From Spirosoma fluviale (lineage in GTDB: Bacteria > Bacteroidota > Bacteroidia > Cytophagales > Spirosomataceae), in NCBI RefSeq assembly GCF_900230225.1, contig NZ_OCNH01000002.1, positions 1,336,793-1,400,792 of the forward strand: a stretch of DNA of 64,000 nt. The letters are read 5' to 3'. The translations under genes and the position numbers were made by a program. The notes under the pieces are model-generated. The model ran no database searches, was not told the DNA's origin, and worked only from the letters and a program-made list of their open reading frames with translations. This document shows, one piece after another, positions 44,281 through 51,593 of the stretch; the stretch's first letter is position 1; every line of letters starts with the position of its first letter.

Positions 44281-45786
44281 ATGAAGAATGGAGAAAATAC
44301 AGCTGTTGCCGACTTGACAGCGGCAGAAAACGCTACACAAGCCCGCTCAAAGCCACAAATTAATGTTTCCTCAGAAATTGGTACACTTAGGCGTTTACTG
44401 ATTCATAGCCCCGACCGGGGGCTGGGTAAGGTAGTCCCCTCAAAAGCGCAGGACTGGCTTTTTGAAGACATTGTGCATCTGGATATGATGCGCCGGGATG
44501 AATACGATTACTACGTTAAGATTCTGCTATATTTCCTGGACCCCGATAAAGTCCGGGGTAAAATAGCCGAACTCGGCCCCGACTCCGACCGGTCGTTTTT
44601 TAAACCCGATCACGATGATTATTTCAAGTCGGATAAAGTTATCGATATTCAAAATCTGCTTTCCGATATCCTGGCCGATGAGGTAATCCGGACGCGCCTG
44701 ATTGCGGCCATCTGCGGTATTGAGCGAACGTCGTTCAGAACCCAGCAGCAACTTGCTGACTTCGACCCGGTTGAACTGGCGAAAATCATGATATCGGGTT
44801 CGCTGCCCGACCGCAAAATGCTGTTTGCGCCACTACCAAACTTTATTTTTACGCGCGACATTGGCATTGTTATCAATGACCATATTCTGCTCAATAAACC
44901 CGCCAAACTGGCTCGAACCCGTGAGGCATTGCTAACGCAGTACATTTTCTTTAACCACCCGTTGTTTGCCGGTTACCAGGATAAGATTCTTGAAATACCG
45001 GATAATGAACATGCCTTTCTGCTCTCCGACGCCGATTCAAAACGAGACATCACGCTCTCGACGCTGGAAGGGGGCGATGTGATGATGATTGGCAAACGCC
45101 ACCTGATGATCGGGGTTAGCGAACGCACCACCTTATACGCGGCCCAGCAGGTAATGCGGTTGGTGTTTAGTAGAAATGTGGTCGATACGGTTACCATTCT
45201 GCAAATTCCCAAGAAGCGCGACTACATGCACATTGATACGGTGTTTACGCAGGTAAAACGCAATGTATGGGTGTTGCTGGGTTCGCTGGCCCGCACCGGC
45301 GACGAAGCGAAGAAGCGCGATGTGATCCACTTTTTCGCCCCTAAAGATGTGTCGGAAGACCTGAAGATTATGCAGTTCATTAAAGGGCTGGAGCATAAAC
45401 CCATCGAAATAGAGAACCTGGAAGATCTATTGACCGATATCAGCAAGAATGATTTGGGCGCGACCGAACCTGTCCGGTTCATTTATTCGGGCAACAACGA
45501 GTTTCCTTTTGGTGCGCGTGAGCAGTGGACAGACTCCTGCAACCTGCTTGCCCTGAAAGACGGCGTGGTGGTTGGCTACGACCGCAACGAAAAAACCGCC
45601 GAAGCGTTTCGGGAGGCTGGGTTCGAGGTGATCGGCGCGGCTAAACTACTGGACCGTTTCGAGCGGGGCCAGTCCTCTCCGGAAACTATCGAGAATACGT
45701 TCATCATGCTGCCGTCTGCCGAGCTGAGCCGGGCACGGGGTGGTTCCCATTGTATGAGCCTACCGTTGCTGCGGGATGAGGTGTGA
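44281..45786 (+). CDS. Arginine deiminase family protein
   Basis: 501 residues from ATG 44281 (MKNGENTAV); a GTG five codons upstream is possible. Catalytic motifs of arginine deiminase are all present: FTRD near residue 189, EGGD near 263, MHIDTVF near 316 and GGSHCM with the nucleophile Cys near 491. The family converts arginine to citrulline and ammonia in the cytoplasm. It is longer than classical bacterial enzymes (about 410 residues), mainly through extra sequence in the first 180 residues. The CtlX-type citrulline hydrolase follows after 168 bp, which fits a two-step arginine to ornithine route. It is divergent from the LytTR gene. Confidence 0.88.
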   Translation: MKNGENTAVADLTAAENATQARSKPQINVSSEIGTLRRLLIHSPDRGLGKVVPSKAQDWLFEDIVHLDMMRRDEYDYYVKILLYFLDPDKVRGKIAELGPDSDRSFFKPDHDDYFKSDKVIDIQNLLSDILADEVIRTRLIAAICGIERTSFRTQQQLADFDPVELAKIMISGSLPDRKMLFAPLPNFIFTRDIGIVINDHILLNKPAKLARTREALLTQYIFFNHPLFAGYQDKILEIPDNEHAFLLSDADSKRDITLSTLEGGDVMMIGKRHLMIGVSERTTLYAAQQVMRLVFSRNVVDTVTILQIPKKRDYMHIDTVFTQVKRNVWVLLGSLARTGDEAKKRDVIHFFAPKDVSEDLKIMQFIKGLEHKPIEIENLEDLLTDISKNDLGATEPVRFIYSGNNEFPFGAREQWTDSCNLLALKDGVVVGYDRNEKTAEAFREAGFEVIGAAKLLDRFERGQSSPETIENTFIMLPSAELSRARGGSHCMSLPLLRDEV

Positions 45787-45954
45787 GAAAGTCGAAGATG
45801 ATTCGATCATTAAGCAAGTCATTGGACAAACAAGACTTTGGCGTTAATTTGCTGTTATGTAATTGGTAGCACGTAGTATTTATACACTTACATCTCAATG
45901 TGTGCAACCTGTAGTACTTATCTACCTGCAGACTTACAACTTACAACTCATTAT

Positions 45955-46884
45955 ATGCAATCACAAGCTACTTCACGCATTCTGATGGTCCGACCGGTAA
46001 GCTTCGGGTTCAATACCGAAACTGCCGAATCAAATGCGTTTCAAAATAGTCAACTGGCCGCACAAACGAAGGATATAGCCCAGGAAACCGCCCAGCAGGA
46101 GTTCGACGAAATGGCGCGTCAACTTCGGGCTATGGGGGTCGACGTTATGGTCTATGACGATACAGAAGACCCCTACACGCCCGATTCCATTTTTCCGAAC
46201 AATTGGATTTCGTTTCACGCCAGCGGGACCGTGGTGCTGTACCCCATGCAGGCCGAAAACCGCCGTCTCGAACGCCGACAGGATATTGTTGATAACCTTA
46301 ACAAAGACTACCACGTTGCCAAAATCATTGACCTGACTCACTTTGAGCAGGAGGGTAAGTTTCTGGAAGGTACCGGCAGCATGGTCCTCGACCGGATGAA
46401 CCACGTTGCCTTTGCTAGTCTGTCGCCCCGTACGCATCCCGATGTGCTGGCGGAGTTCAGTCGGCAGACGAACTACCGCATTGTGTCGTTTAGCTCTGCC
46501 GATGCCGATGGCAAAGCAATTTATCATACCAATGTGCTCATGTGCATTGCCGATACCTTTGCCGTCGTTTGCCTGTCGGCCATTGTCGACCCGGATGATC
46601 GCCTGATGGTGCGTCAGGAACTGGAGAAGCTGAACAAGCGAATCATTGACATCTCGCTGGAGCAGATGGCCAATTTTGCCGGGAACATGCTCATGGTAAT
46701 GACCAACAAAGGTCAAAAACTGCTCGTAATGTCTACCCGCGCTTTCGAGTCGTTAACACCGAAGCAAATCGATCTGCTCGACGATTACACAACGCTGGTG
46801 CATTTCGACCTGTCCATGATCGAAAACAATGGTGGCGGCTCCGCCCGCTGCATGATGGCAGAAATGCATTTGCCAATGAAGTGA
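45955..46884 (+). CDS. ctlX: Citrulline hydrolase of the CtlX type
   Basis: 309 residues from ATG 45955 (MQSQATSRILMVRP); an upstream ATG at 45898 adds 19 residues that do not resemble the family start. Motifs: ILMVRPVSFGFNTETAESN at the N-terminus, IFPNNWISFH, YHTNVLMC with His191, and GGGSARCMMAEMHLP with the nucleophile Cys299. These are guanidino-modifying-enzyme features of the CtlX family, which hydrolyses citrulline to ornithine, CO2 and ammonia. The position after the deiminase gene supports this. The precise reaction is inferred from the family. Confidence 0.85.
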   Translation: MQSQATSRILMVRPVSFGFNTETAESNAFQNSQLAAQTKDIAQETAQQEFDEMARQLRAMGVDVMVYDDTEDPYTPDSIFPNNWISFHASGTVVLYPMQAENRRLERRQDIVDNLNKDYHVAKIIDLTHFEQEGKFLEGTGSMVLDRMNHVAFASLSPRTHPDVLAEFSRQTNYRIVSFSSADADGKAIYHTNVLMCIADTFAVVCLSAIVDPDDRLMVRQELEKLNKRIIDISLEQMANFAGNMLMVMTNKGQKLLVMSTRAFESLTPKQIDLLDDYTTLVHFDLSMIENNGGGSARCMMAEMHLPMK

Positions 46885-46898
46885 GGAGTTGGGAGTGA

Positions 46899-47001
46899 GG
46901 AGTGAGGAGTTAGGAGCGAGGAGTTAGGAGTTGCTGACGCCAGTAGTATTCACGCGTCAGCAACTCCTCACTCCTCGCTTCTAACTCCTCACTACTTTTT
47001 T
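46899..47001 (+). terminator. Long inverted repeat and U-tract after ctlX
   Basis: 46899-46940 pairs with 46954-46995 (about 42 bp with three mismatches) around a 13-nt loop, followed by six T. The arms are built from GAGGAGT-type heptamers. Confidence 0.8.
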
Positions 47002-47008
47002 CAAACCC

Positions 47009-47024
47009 TTGCTTGCACATACAA
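47009..47024 (+). promoter_or_regulatory. Probable MarR operator, copy 1
   Basis: TTGCTTGCACATACAA is an imperfect palindrome (TTGnnTGnnCAnnCAA). It covers the -33 TTG of the marR promoter, so binding there should repress it. The same 16-mer with one difference occurs at 47554-47569. Confidence 0.65.
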
Positions 47025-47043
47025 ATATAATTTACTATCTTTG
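47013..47043 (+). promoter_or_regulatory. Bacteroidota sigma-70-type promoter of the marR gene
   Basis: TTG at 47013-47015, 20 bp, TATCTTTG at 47036-47043, a match to the TTG-N19/21-TAnnTTTG consensus. It decides the translation start: the TTG codon at 47041 is inside the promoter, so ATG 47068 is used. Confidence 0.75.
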
Positions 47044-47067
47044 TACCCATCATTGAGTAAGAATCTA

Positions 47068-47535
47068 ATGGACGTAGAAACAGTAGTTACCGTAGCGAAA
47101 GAGGAAAAATCAGTGACGCGGTTTAGTGCCTGCCTGTTGTTCTCTGCCAACGCACTGTCGCGGGCCATTACGGCAATTGGGGATGAGGAGTTTGGTCGCT
47201 TTGGCCTTTGTTATTCGCATGCTTACATGCTGTGCGAAGTGGTTGGCCAGCCGGGAATCACCCCATCTGAACTAAGTGAAACGCTTTACCTGACACCATC
47301 GACCATTACACGACTGGTGGAAAAGCTGGAGCAGAAACACCTGGTCCGGCGAGAATCGGAGGGGAAGAAAACGCTGATTTATCCAACTGCCCAAGGCACT
47401 GCTCTGCAACCCGAAATCAGCGAAGCCTGGGATCGCGTTGGCGTGCGCTATTCCCAGTTGATCGGTGAAACGAACGTTTGCCAGTTAACCAGGCAAGTAT
47501 TCAGCGCTGTACAGGCACTCGGCGAGGGTGCTTAA
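47068..47535 (+). CDS. MarR-family transcriptional regulator
   Basis: 155 residues from ATG 47068. The winged-helix region shows ITPSELSETLYLTPSTITRL as the recognition helix and LVRRESEGKKTLIYPTAQG as the wing. Family members are dimeric repressors of their own operon and neighbouring oxidoreductase genes, released by small phenolic or oxidising compounds. The paired palindromes in front of this gene and the next support autoregulation and control of the following genes. Confidence 0.9.
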   Translation: MDVETVVTVAKEEKSVTRFSACLLFSANALSRAITAIGDEEFGRFGLCYSHAYMLCEVVGQPGITPSELSETLYLTPSTITRLVEKLEQKHLVRRESEGKKTLIYPTAQGTALQPEISEAWDRVGVRYSQLIGETNVCQLTRQVFSAVQALGEGA

Positions 47536-47553
47536 AAAAATTTACTAAAACTA

Positions 47554-47569
47554 TTGTTTGCACATACAA
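47554..47569 (+). promoter_or_regulatory. Probable MarR operator, copy 2
   Basis: TTGTTTGCACATACAA differs from copy 1 at one position and lies 15 bp before the next start codon. It would cover a -7-like TATTGTTTG (47552-47560, one base longer than consensus). Confidence 0.65.
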
Positions 47570-47584
47570 CAAAACTTGACTGCC

Positions 47585-47809
47585 ATGAAAACAAAGGAAG
47601 AAATAAACGGAACGATCGGTGTGGTAATTGGCCACACAACGGATATAACGAAAGAGGTTTGTCAGTCACTGGCTAAGCAGGGCATTTCAACAATTGTTGT
47701 GCAAAAAGACAGTCATAACCACGACGTAGAAGAAGCCCCTGAGCAACACCACTGGTCAGGACAACCAGGCAAAGACCTGTTTTTTAACGGTTGGAAGCTG
47801 CTGTTCTGA
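47585..47809 (+). CDS. Small protein resembling the start of a Rossmann-fold reductase
   Basis: 74 residues from ATG 47585. Residues 8-42 (TIGVVIGHTTDITKEVCQSL...) look like the first strand, helix and second strand of an NAD(P)-binding fold, but the glycine motif is degenerate and the rest of the domain is missing. The C-terminal 30 residues are polar and His-rich. It could be a genuine small protein under the MarR operator or the decayed remnant of a short-chain dehydrogenase. No family is recognised. Confidence 0.55.
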   Translation: MKTKEEINGTIGVVIGHTTDITKEVCQSLAKQGISTIVVQKDSHNHDVEEAPEQHHWSGQPGKDLFFNGWKLLF

Positions 47810-47848
47810 TACACATTACACTGTACATCTCACCTACATCTTATACAC

Positions 47849-48736
47849 ATGAAATACGTTATTACCGGCTCGTTAGGGCATACCGGAAAACCCGTAGCTG
47901 AAGGTCTTGTTAAAGCGGGCCATCAGGTTACCGTTGTCACCAGCAAACCCGAAAATGCAGAAGCGATTGAAGCTCTGGGAGCCACTGCCGCTGTAGGAAG
48001 TGTTGAAGACGCAGCCTTTGTGACGGAAGCATTTGCCGGAGCACAGGCTGTTTATCTGCTCATTCCAGGCAAATGGGCAGTTACGGATTGGCGGAACTTT
48101 CAGAACCAGATCATCGATAATTACATTGCTGCCATTGAGGCCAACGACATTCGGTTTGCCGTATTGCTGAGCAGCATAGGGGCCAACTTAGGCGAAGGCA
48201 CCGGGCCGATCGACGGGTTGTATGATGCCGAGCAGAAACTGGCCAAAGTATCCGGATTGAACAGCAAATTCCTGCGTCCGTCGTATTTCATGTACAATCT
48301 CTTTGGGATGATGGGCATGGTAAAAGGCATGGGTATACTGGGAAGCAACTTTGGCGAAGAAACCGTTGTGCTAACTCATACCAATGATATTGCCGACGTT
48401 GCACTAACCGAACTGCTGAACCTCGATTTTACCGGGCAACAGGTGCGCTATATTGCCAGCGATGAACGTACGGGTGCCCAAATTGCTCAGGTACTTGGCC
48501 AGGCAATTGGCAAACCCGAAACTTCCTGGGTTGTCTTCTCCGACGAACAAACTAAACAGGGCTTGCTGCAAGTTGGGATGAATGACGAGATGGCAACTGA
48601 GTATACCAGCCTGGGGCGCTCGCTCCGCGAAGGGAACATGCAGGCCGATTTCTTTGCCAACCGGCCCGCTGCCTACGGTAAAGTAAAACTAGAAGAGTTT
48701 GCCCGGAATGAGTTTGCCCCGGCTTTCAATGCCTAA
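47849..48736 (+). CDS. NmrA-like NAD(P)-binding oxidoreductase
   Basis: 295 residues, ATG 47849. N-terminal dinucleotide motif GSLGHTGKPVAEGL after a short strand (MKYVITG), followed by acidic-site strands. It lacks the YxxxK catalytic pair of classical short-chain dehydrogenases, as is usual in the atypical NmrA/quinone-oxidoreductase-2-like group. Probably senses or reduces quinones or similar electrophiles in the cytoplasm (family inference). It lies 39 bp after the small gene behind the MarR operator and is therefore a likely MarR target. Confidence 0.85.
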   Translation: MKYVITGSLGHTGKPVAEGLVKAGHQVTVVTSKPENAEAIEALGATAAVGSVEDAAFVTEAFAGAQAVYLLIPGKWAVTDWRNFQNQIIDNYIAAIEANDIRFAVLLSSIGANLGEGTGPIDGLYDAEQKLAKVSGLNSKFLRPSYFMYNLFGMMGMVKGMGILGSNFGEETVVLTHTNDIADVALTELLNLDFTGQQVRYIASDERTGAQIAQVLGQAIGKPETSWVVFSDEQTKQGLLQVGMNDEMATEYTSLGRSLREGNMQADFFANRPAAYGKVKLEEFARNEFAPAFNA

Positions 48737-48765
48737 GCCCAGCCACACGGCAAGTAACCTTGGAG

Positions 48766-48816
48766 GATTTACAGAGAAGGTGCCCCGTGGGCCTTCTCTG
48801 TAAATCTTTTTATTTT
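48766..48816 (+). terminator. Terminator after the NmrA-like gene
   Basis: A perfect 15-bp stem (48766-48780 with 48792-48806), 11-nt loop, then TTTTTATTTTT. Confidence 0.92.
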
Positions 48817-48854
48817 TCGTCCACCGTATCTACGACAAAGCAGAACCGCTACAC

Positions 48855-49697
48855 ATGAAAACAGCATTGATTACCGGCGCAAACGTCGGGATAGGACTAG
48901 CGACCGCAAAAGCGTTGGCCCGACGAGGGTTTAACCTGATTCTTCTCTGCCGGAATGAAGCGAAAGGCCGGGAAGCCCTGACAACCCTGCAACGTATCAA
49001 TCCCGCCGTAACCGTGCAACTGGTTCTTGCCGATTTAACGGATACCGAGTCGATACGTCGGGCGGCAGAACAGGTTAAGGCTACGCACAGCCAGTTGGAT
49101 GTGCTGATCAATAATGCCGGTTATTCGCCCGACCGAATTGAGTTTGTGGGTTCCATTGAGAAGTCATTTTTCGCCAATCACATTGGCCACTTTGTACTCA
49201 CGTATCACCTGCTCGATTTGTTGAAAGCCGCTGGCGAGGCTCGGGTTATCAACCTGTCTTCGGCGGCCTATATGCTGGGGAAAGCCTCCCGATTTTTTCA
49301 GCACGACAAAAAGTTATCTCTTCTGGCCGCCTATGGCGATGGCAAACTGGCCAATGTGTTGTTTACCAGGGAACTGGCCACCCGCTATGCCGACTCGGGG
49401 ATTACGGCCTACGCGGTACACCCCGGCGTTGTTAAATCCAACTTTGGGAGCAACTTCACCGGCCCGATTCAGCTGCTTATGTCAATGGCCAGACCTTTTA
49501 TGCGAAGCCCGGAGCGGGGCGCTGAAACGTCCGTTTATCTGGCCACCGCGCCCATTGATGTGCTTACCCGGAAAGAAGGGAAAGCGGGCGGATCGGGCGG
49601 CTTCTTTGCCGATTCAGCACCGAAGCTGGTAAAGCATGTTGATAATATAAACCGACAGGCTACCGACTTGTGGGAAAAAAGTATGGCGTTCGTCTAA
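48855..49697 (+). CDS. Short-chain dehydrogenase/reductase
   Basis: 280 residues, ATG 48855. Cofactor motif TGANVGIG at residues 7-14, LADLTD, NNAG, then SSAAY and the YGDGK catalytic Tyr/Lys pair, followed by VHPGVV. This is the retinol-dehydrogenase/WW-domain-oxidoreductase-like subgroup, normally NADP-dependent. Substrate unknown. It is separated from the NmrA gene by a strong terminator and so has its own promoter. Confidence 0.9.
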   Translation: MKTALITGANVGIGLATAKALARRGFNLILLCRNEAKGREALTTLQRINPAVTVQLVLADLTDTESIRRAAEQVKATHSQLDVLINNAGYSPDRIEFVGSIEKSFFANHIGHFVLTYHLLDLLKAAGEARVINLSSAAYMLGKASRFFQHDKKLSLLAAYGDGKLANVLFTRELATRYADSGITAYAVHPGVVKSNFGSNFTGPIQLLMSMARPFMRSPERGAETSVYLATAPIDVLTRKEGKAGGSGGFFADSAPKLVKHVDNINRQATDLWEKSMAFV

Positions 49698-49726
49698 GCG
49701 GTTTTATAAATAAACAGAGCGAAAAC

Positions 49727-49761
49727 AAAAATGGCGACGCCCAGTCGGTCATCGCCATTTT
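49727..49761. terminator. Bidirectional terminator between convergent genes
   Basis: A 10-bp stem (AAAATGGCGA with TCGCCATTTT) gives T-runs on both strands and lies between the convergent dehydrogenase and beta-barrel genes. Confidence 0.8.
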
Positions 49762-49790
49762 AAAACCCACTCTATGAGAAATATTATCGT

Positions 49791-50615
49791 TTATCGGCCG
49801 CCCAATGGGAAAATATAGCCGACAGTGCCCTGTCCTAAAATCGTTTTTGAGTCGGTTCTGAATCCTGCATCATCATTACCCAAGGGGTATAATCCACGTA
49901 CTTCAATCGTAACGTGTCCGGGACCCGCTTTCAACGCGGCTCCAACACCCAGTGCTCCCCCAAAGCCGAAGCGTCCTTTGTCACCGTCAAGGGAGACTGT
50001 CTTTCCATTGATACCTGAACTAATTGCATACGAAGCATACGGTCCTACGTTGACAAAGAAACGGTTTCCTTCGTACGTACCCGTCGAAAACTTCACAAGC
50101 AAAGGTACCTCAAGTGCATCGACGGCAAAGGTGTCGGTGTATCCAAACTCAGTCCTTTTCACCGCATTTCGGGTGTAATTGATTTCGGGCTGAAAGGAAA
50201 CCGGACCTGCACCAAAATTGAATGTTACGCCCCCCACAAAACCCAGAGTCGGGTCGGTAAAGGCCTGCTTCTCCAGGAAAAGCGGGTAGGTAACACCCCC
50301 GCGAAACCCGATTCGTGTGCCTGACGTAGAAGCTGACGAAGCTGTGCGTTCGGGTTGACTAACCCCCGTTTCTGTCTGATCTGCCGGTTTGCCAGCCTGT
50401 TGCGTTTCTGTACGCACAGGTGTTATTGCGGCCTTTCTGTTGATCCCGTGATGTTCGTCGTAAAGCTCCTGCATCCGGTTCGTACTACTGCCTGTTGTCG
50501 TACTGCCAGACGGCTTCGTGCTGGCTGGCGAGGTGGCTGCCTGGGGTTTAGTCTGGGCAAACGACAGGCTTACCGATAGAAGCAGAAGGGCTAGAAACGA
50601 ATGAATCGATTTCAT
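49791..50615 (-). CDS. Outer-membrane beta-barrel protein (PorT-like)
   Basis: 274 residues from ATG 50615 (MKSIHSFLALLLLS), three codons inside another ATG at 50624. The signal peptide ends SLSFAQT. A low-complexity Thr/Ser/Gln-rich linker covers about residues 25-110. A barrel domain follows with alternating hydrophobic strands, starting IGFRGGVTYPLF and including FNFGAGPVSFQPEINYTRNA and FEVPLLVKFSTG-type strands. The C-terminus GTVGYIFPLGGR resembles a closing strand. It belongs to the PorT / outer-membrane-protein-beta-barrel group; function otherwise unknown. Confidence 0.82.
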   Translation of the reverse strand: MKSIHSFLALLLLSVSLSFAQTKPQAATSPASTKPSGSTTTGSSTNRMQELYDEHHGINRKAAITPVRTETQQAGKPADQTETGVSQPERTASSASTSGTRIGFRGGVTYPLFLEKQAFTDPTLGFVGGVTFNFGAGPVSFQPEINYTRNAVKRTEFGYTDTFAVDALEVPLLVKFSTGTYEGNRFFVNVGPYASYAISSGINGKTVSLDGDKGRFGFGGALGVGAALKAGPGHVTIEVRGLYPLGNDDAGFRTDSKTILGQGTVGYIFPLGGR

Positions 50616-50775
50616 TGAGTACATAGTTGGACTTGATTGTGTAAGATTAGTCGCTAATCTACTAAAATCTATAACAGCACTTAGGAAACGGTAGGTCTTG
50701 TTGAGCCTACGGTTCGCTGCTGGCGGCAAACATTTTACCCAAAAGTGGAGTAAGTAGTATAGAAAATCTGTCAGT

Positions 50776-51489
50776 ATGAAAACGGAACATCAGCGTACGG
50801 CCCTCATTACAGGGGCGAATAGAGGAATTGGTAAAGAAATTGCCCGGCAACTGGCCCAGCGTGGGTTTGCTGTTTTTATTTGTGCCCGCGATATAATGAA
50901 GGGGCGGGAAGCCGCCGAAGAACTTTGTCAGGCTGGTTTAGAAGCTACGTTTATTCAGCTTGACGTAACGGACCCGGTCAGTATTCGAACGGCCTGTGGT
51001 ACATTTTCTCAAAAAGCTGATCATCTCGATGTCTTGATCAACAACGCCGGTATTTTGGAAGATCATGGGGGAAATATTCTTGAACTGAATCCCGAAATGC
51101 TCGACCGTGCTCTGAAAGCCAATGTCAGAGGGCCCATTATGGTGATTCAGGATTTCCTGCAGCACCTGCAAAAAAGTAAAACCGGAGGCCGGATTATCAA
51201 TGTATCGAGTGGGGTTAGCTCACTGGCCCGCATGACAACCTACGCCCCCGCTTATAGTATCTCCAAAACGGCACTCAACGCCGTAACGAAGCAGTTTGCC
51301 GGTGCCTTAAAAGAGCACAACATAACCGTTAACAGTGTCGATCCGGGCTGGGTGCGTACCGACATGGGTGGTCCCAGCGCTAACCGACCCGTTGAAAAAG
51401 GAGCTGAAACAATCGTCTGGCTGGCCGCCGATGCCCCCCAGTCCGAAACCGGTAAATTCTGGCATGATAAACAGGAAGTGGCGTGGTAA
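50776..51489 (+). CDS. Short-chain dehydrogenase/reductase, carbonyl-reductase-like
   Basis: 237 residues, ATG 50776. Motifs TGANRGIG, LDVTD, NNAG, NVSSG, YSISK (catalytic Tyr/Lys) and VDPGWVRTDMGG, typical of the NADPH carbonyl reductase-like subgroup. It is a different subgroup from the dehydrogenase at 48855. Substrate unknown. It is divergent from the beta-barrel gene and convergent with the protease gene. Confidence 0.9.
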   Translation: MKTEHQRTALITGANRGIGKEIARQLAQRGFAVFICARDIMKGREAAEELCQAGLEATFIQLDVTDPVSIRTACGTFSQKADHLDVLINNAGILEDHGGNILELNPEMLDRALKANVRGPIMVIQDFLQHLQKSKTGGRIINVSSGVSSLARMTTYAPAYSISKTALNAVTKQFAGALKEHNITVNSVDPGWVRTDMGGPSANRPVEKGAETIVWLAADAPQSETGKFWHDKQEVAW

Positions 51490-51492
51490 TCG

Positions 51493-51593
51493 GAACCCGG
51501 ATTTATTTGATTTTTGTGGTTTATCTGATTAGTTAAAGATAGAACTTTGGCTGATAATCAAGTAAATCATAAAAATCATTTAAATCCCGGTTC
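51493..51593. repeat. Imperfect 38-bp inverted repeat between convergent genes
   Basis: 51493-51530 pairs with 51556-51593 with a few mismatches around a 25-nt loop. The right arm includes the last codons of the protease gene. It may serve as terminator for both genes or be an extragenic palindrome. Confidence 0.75.
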
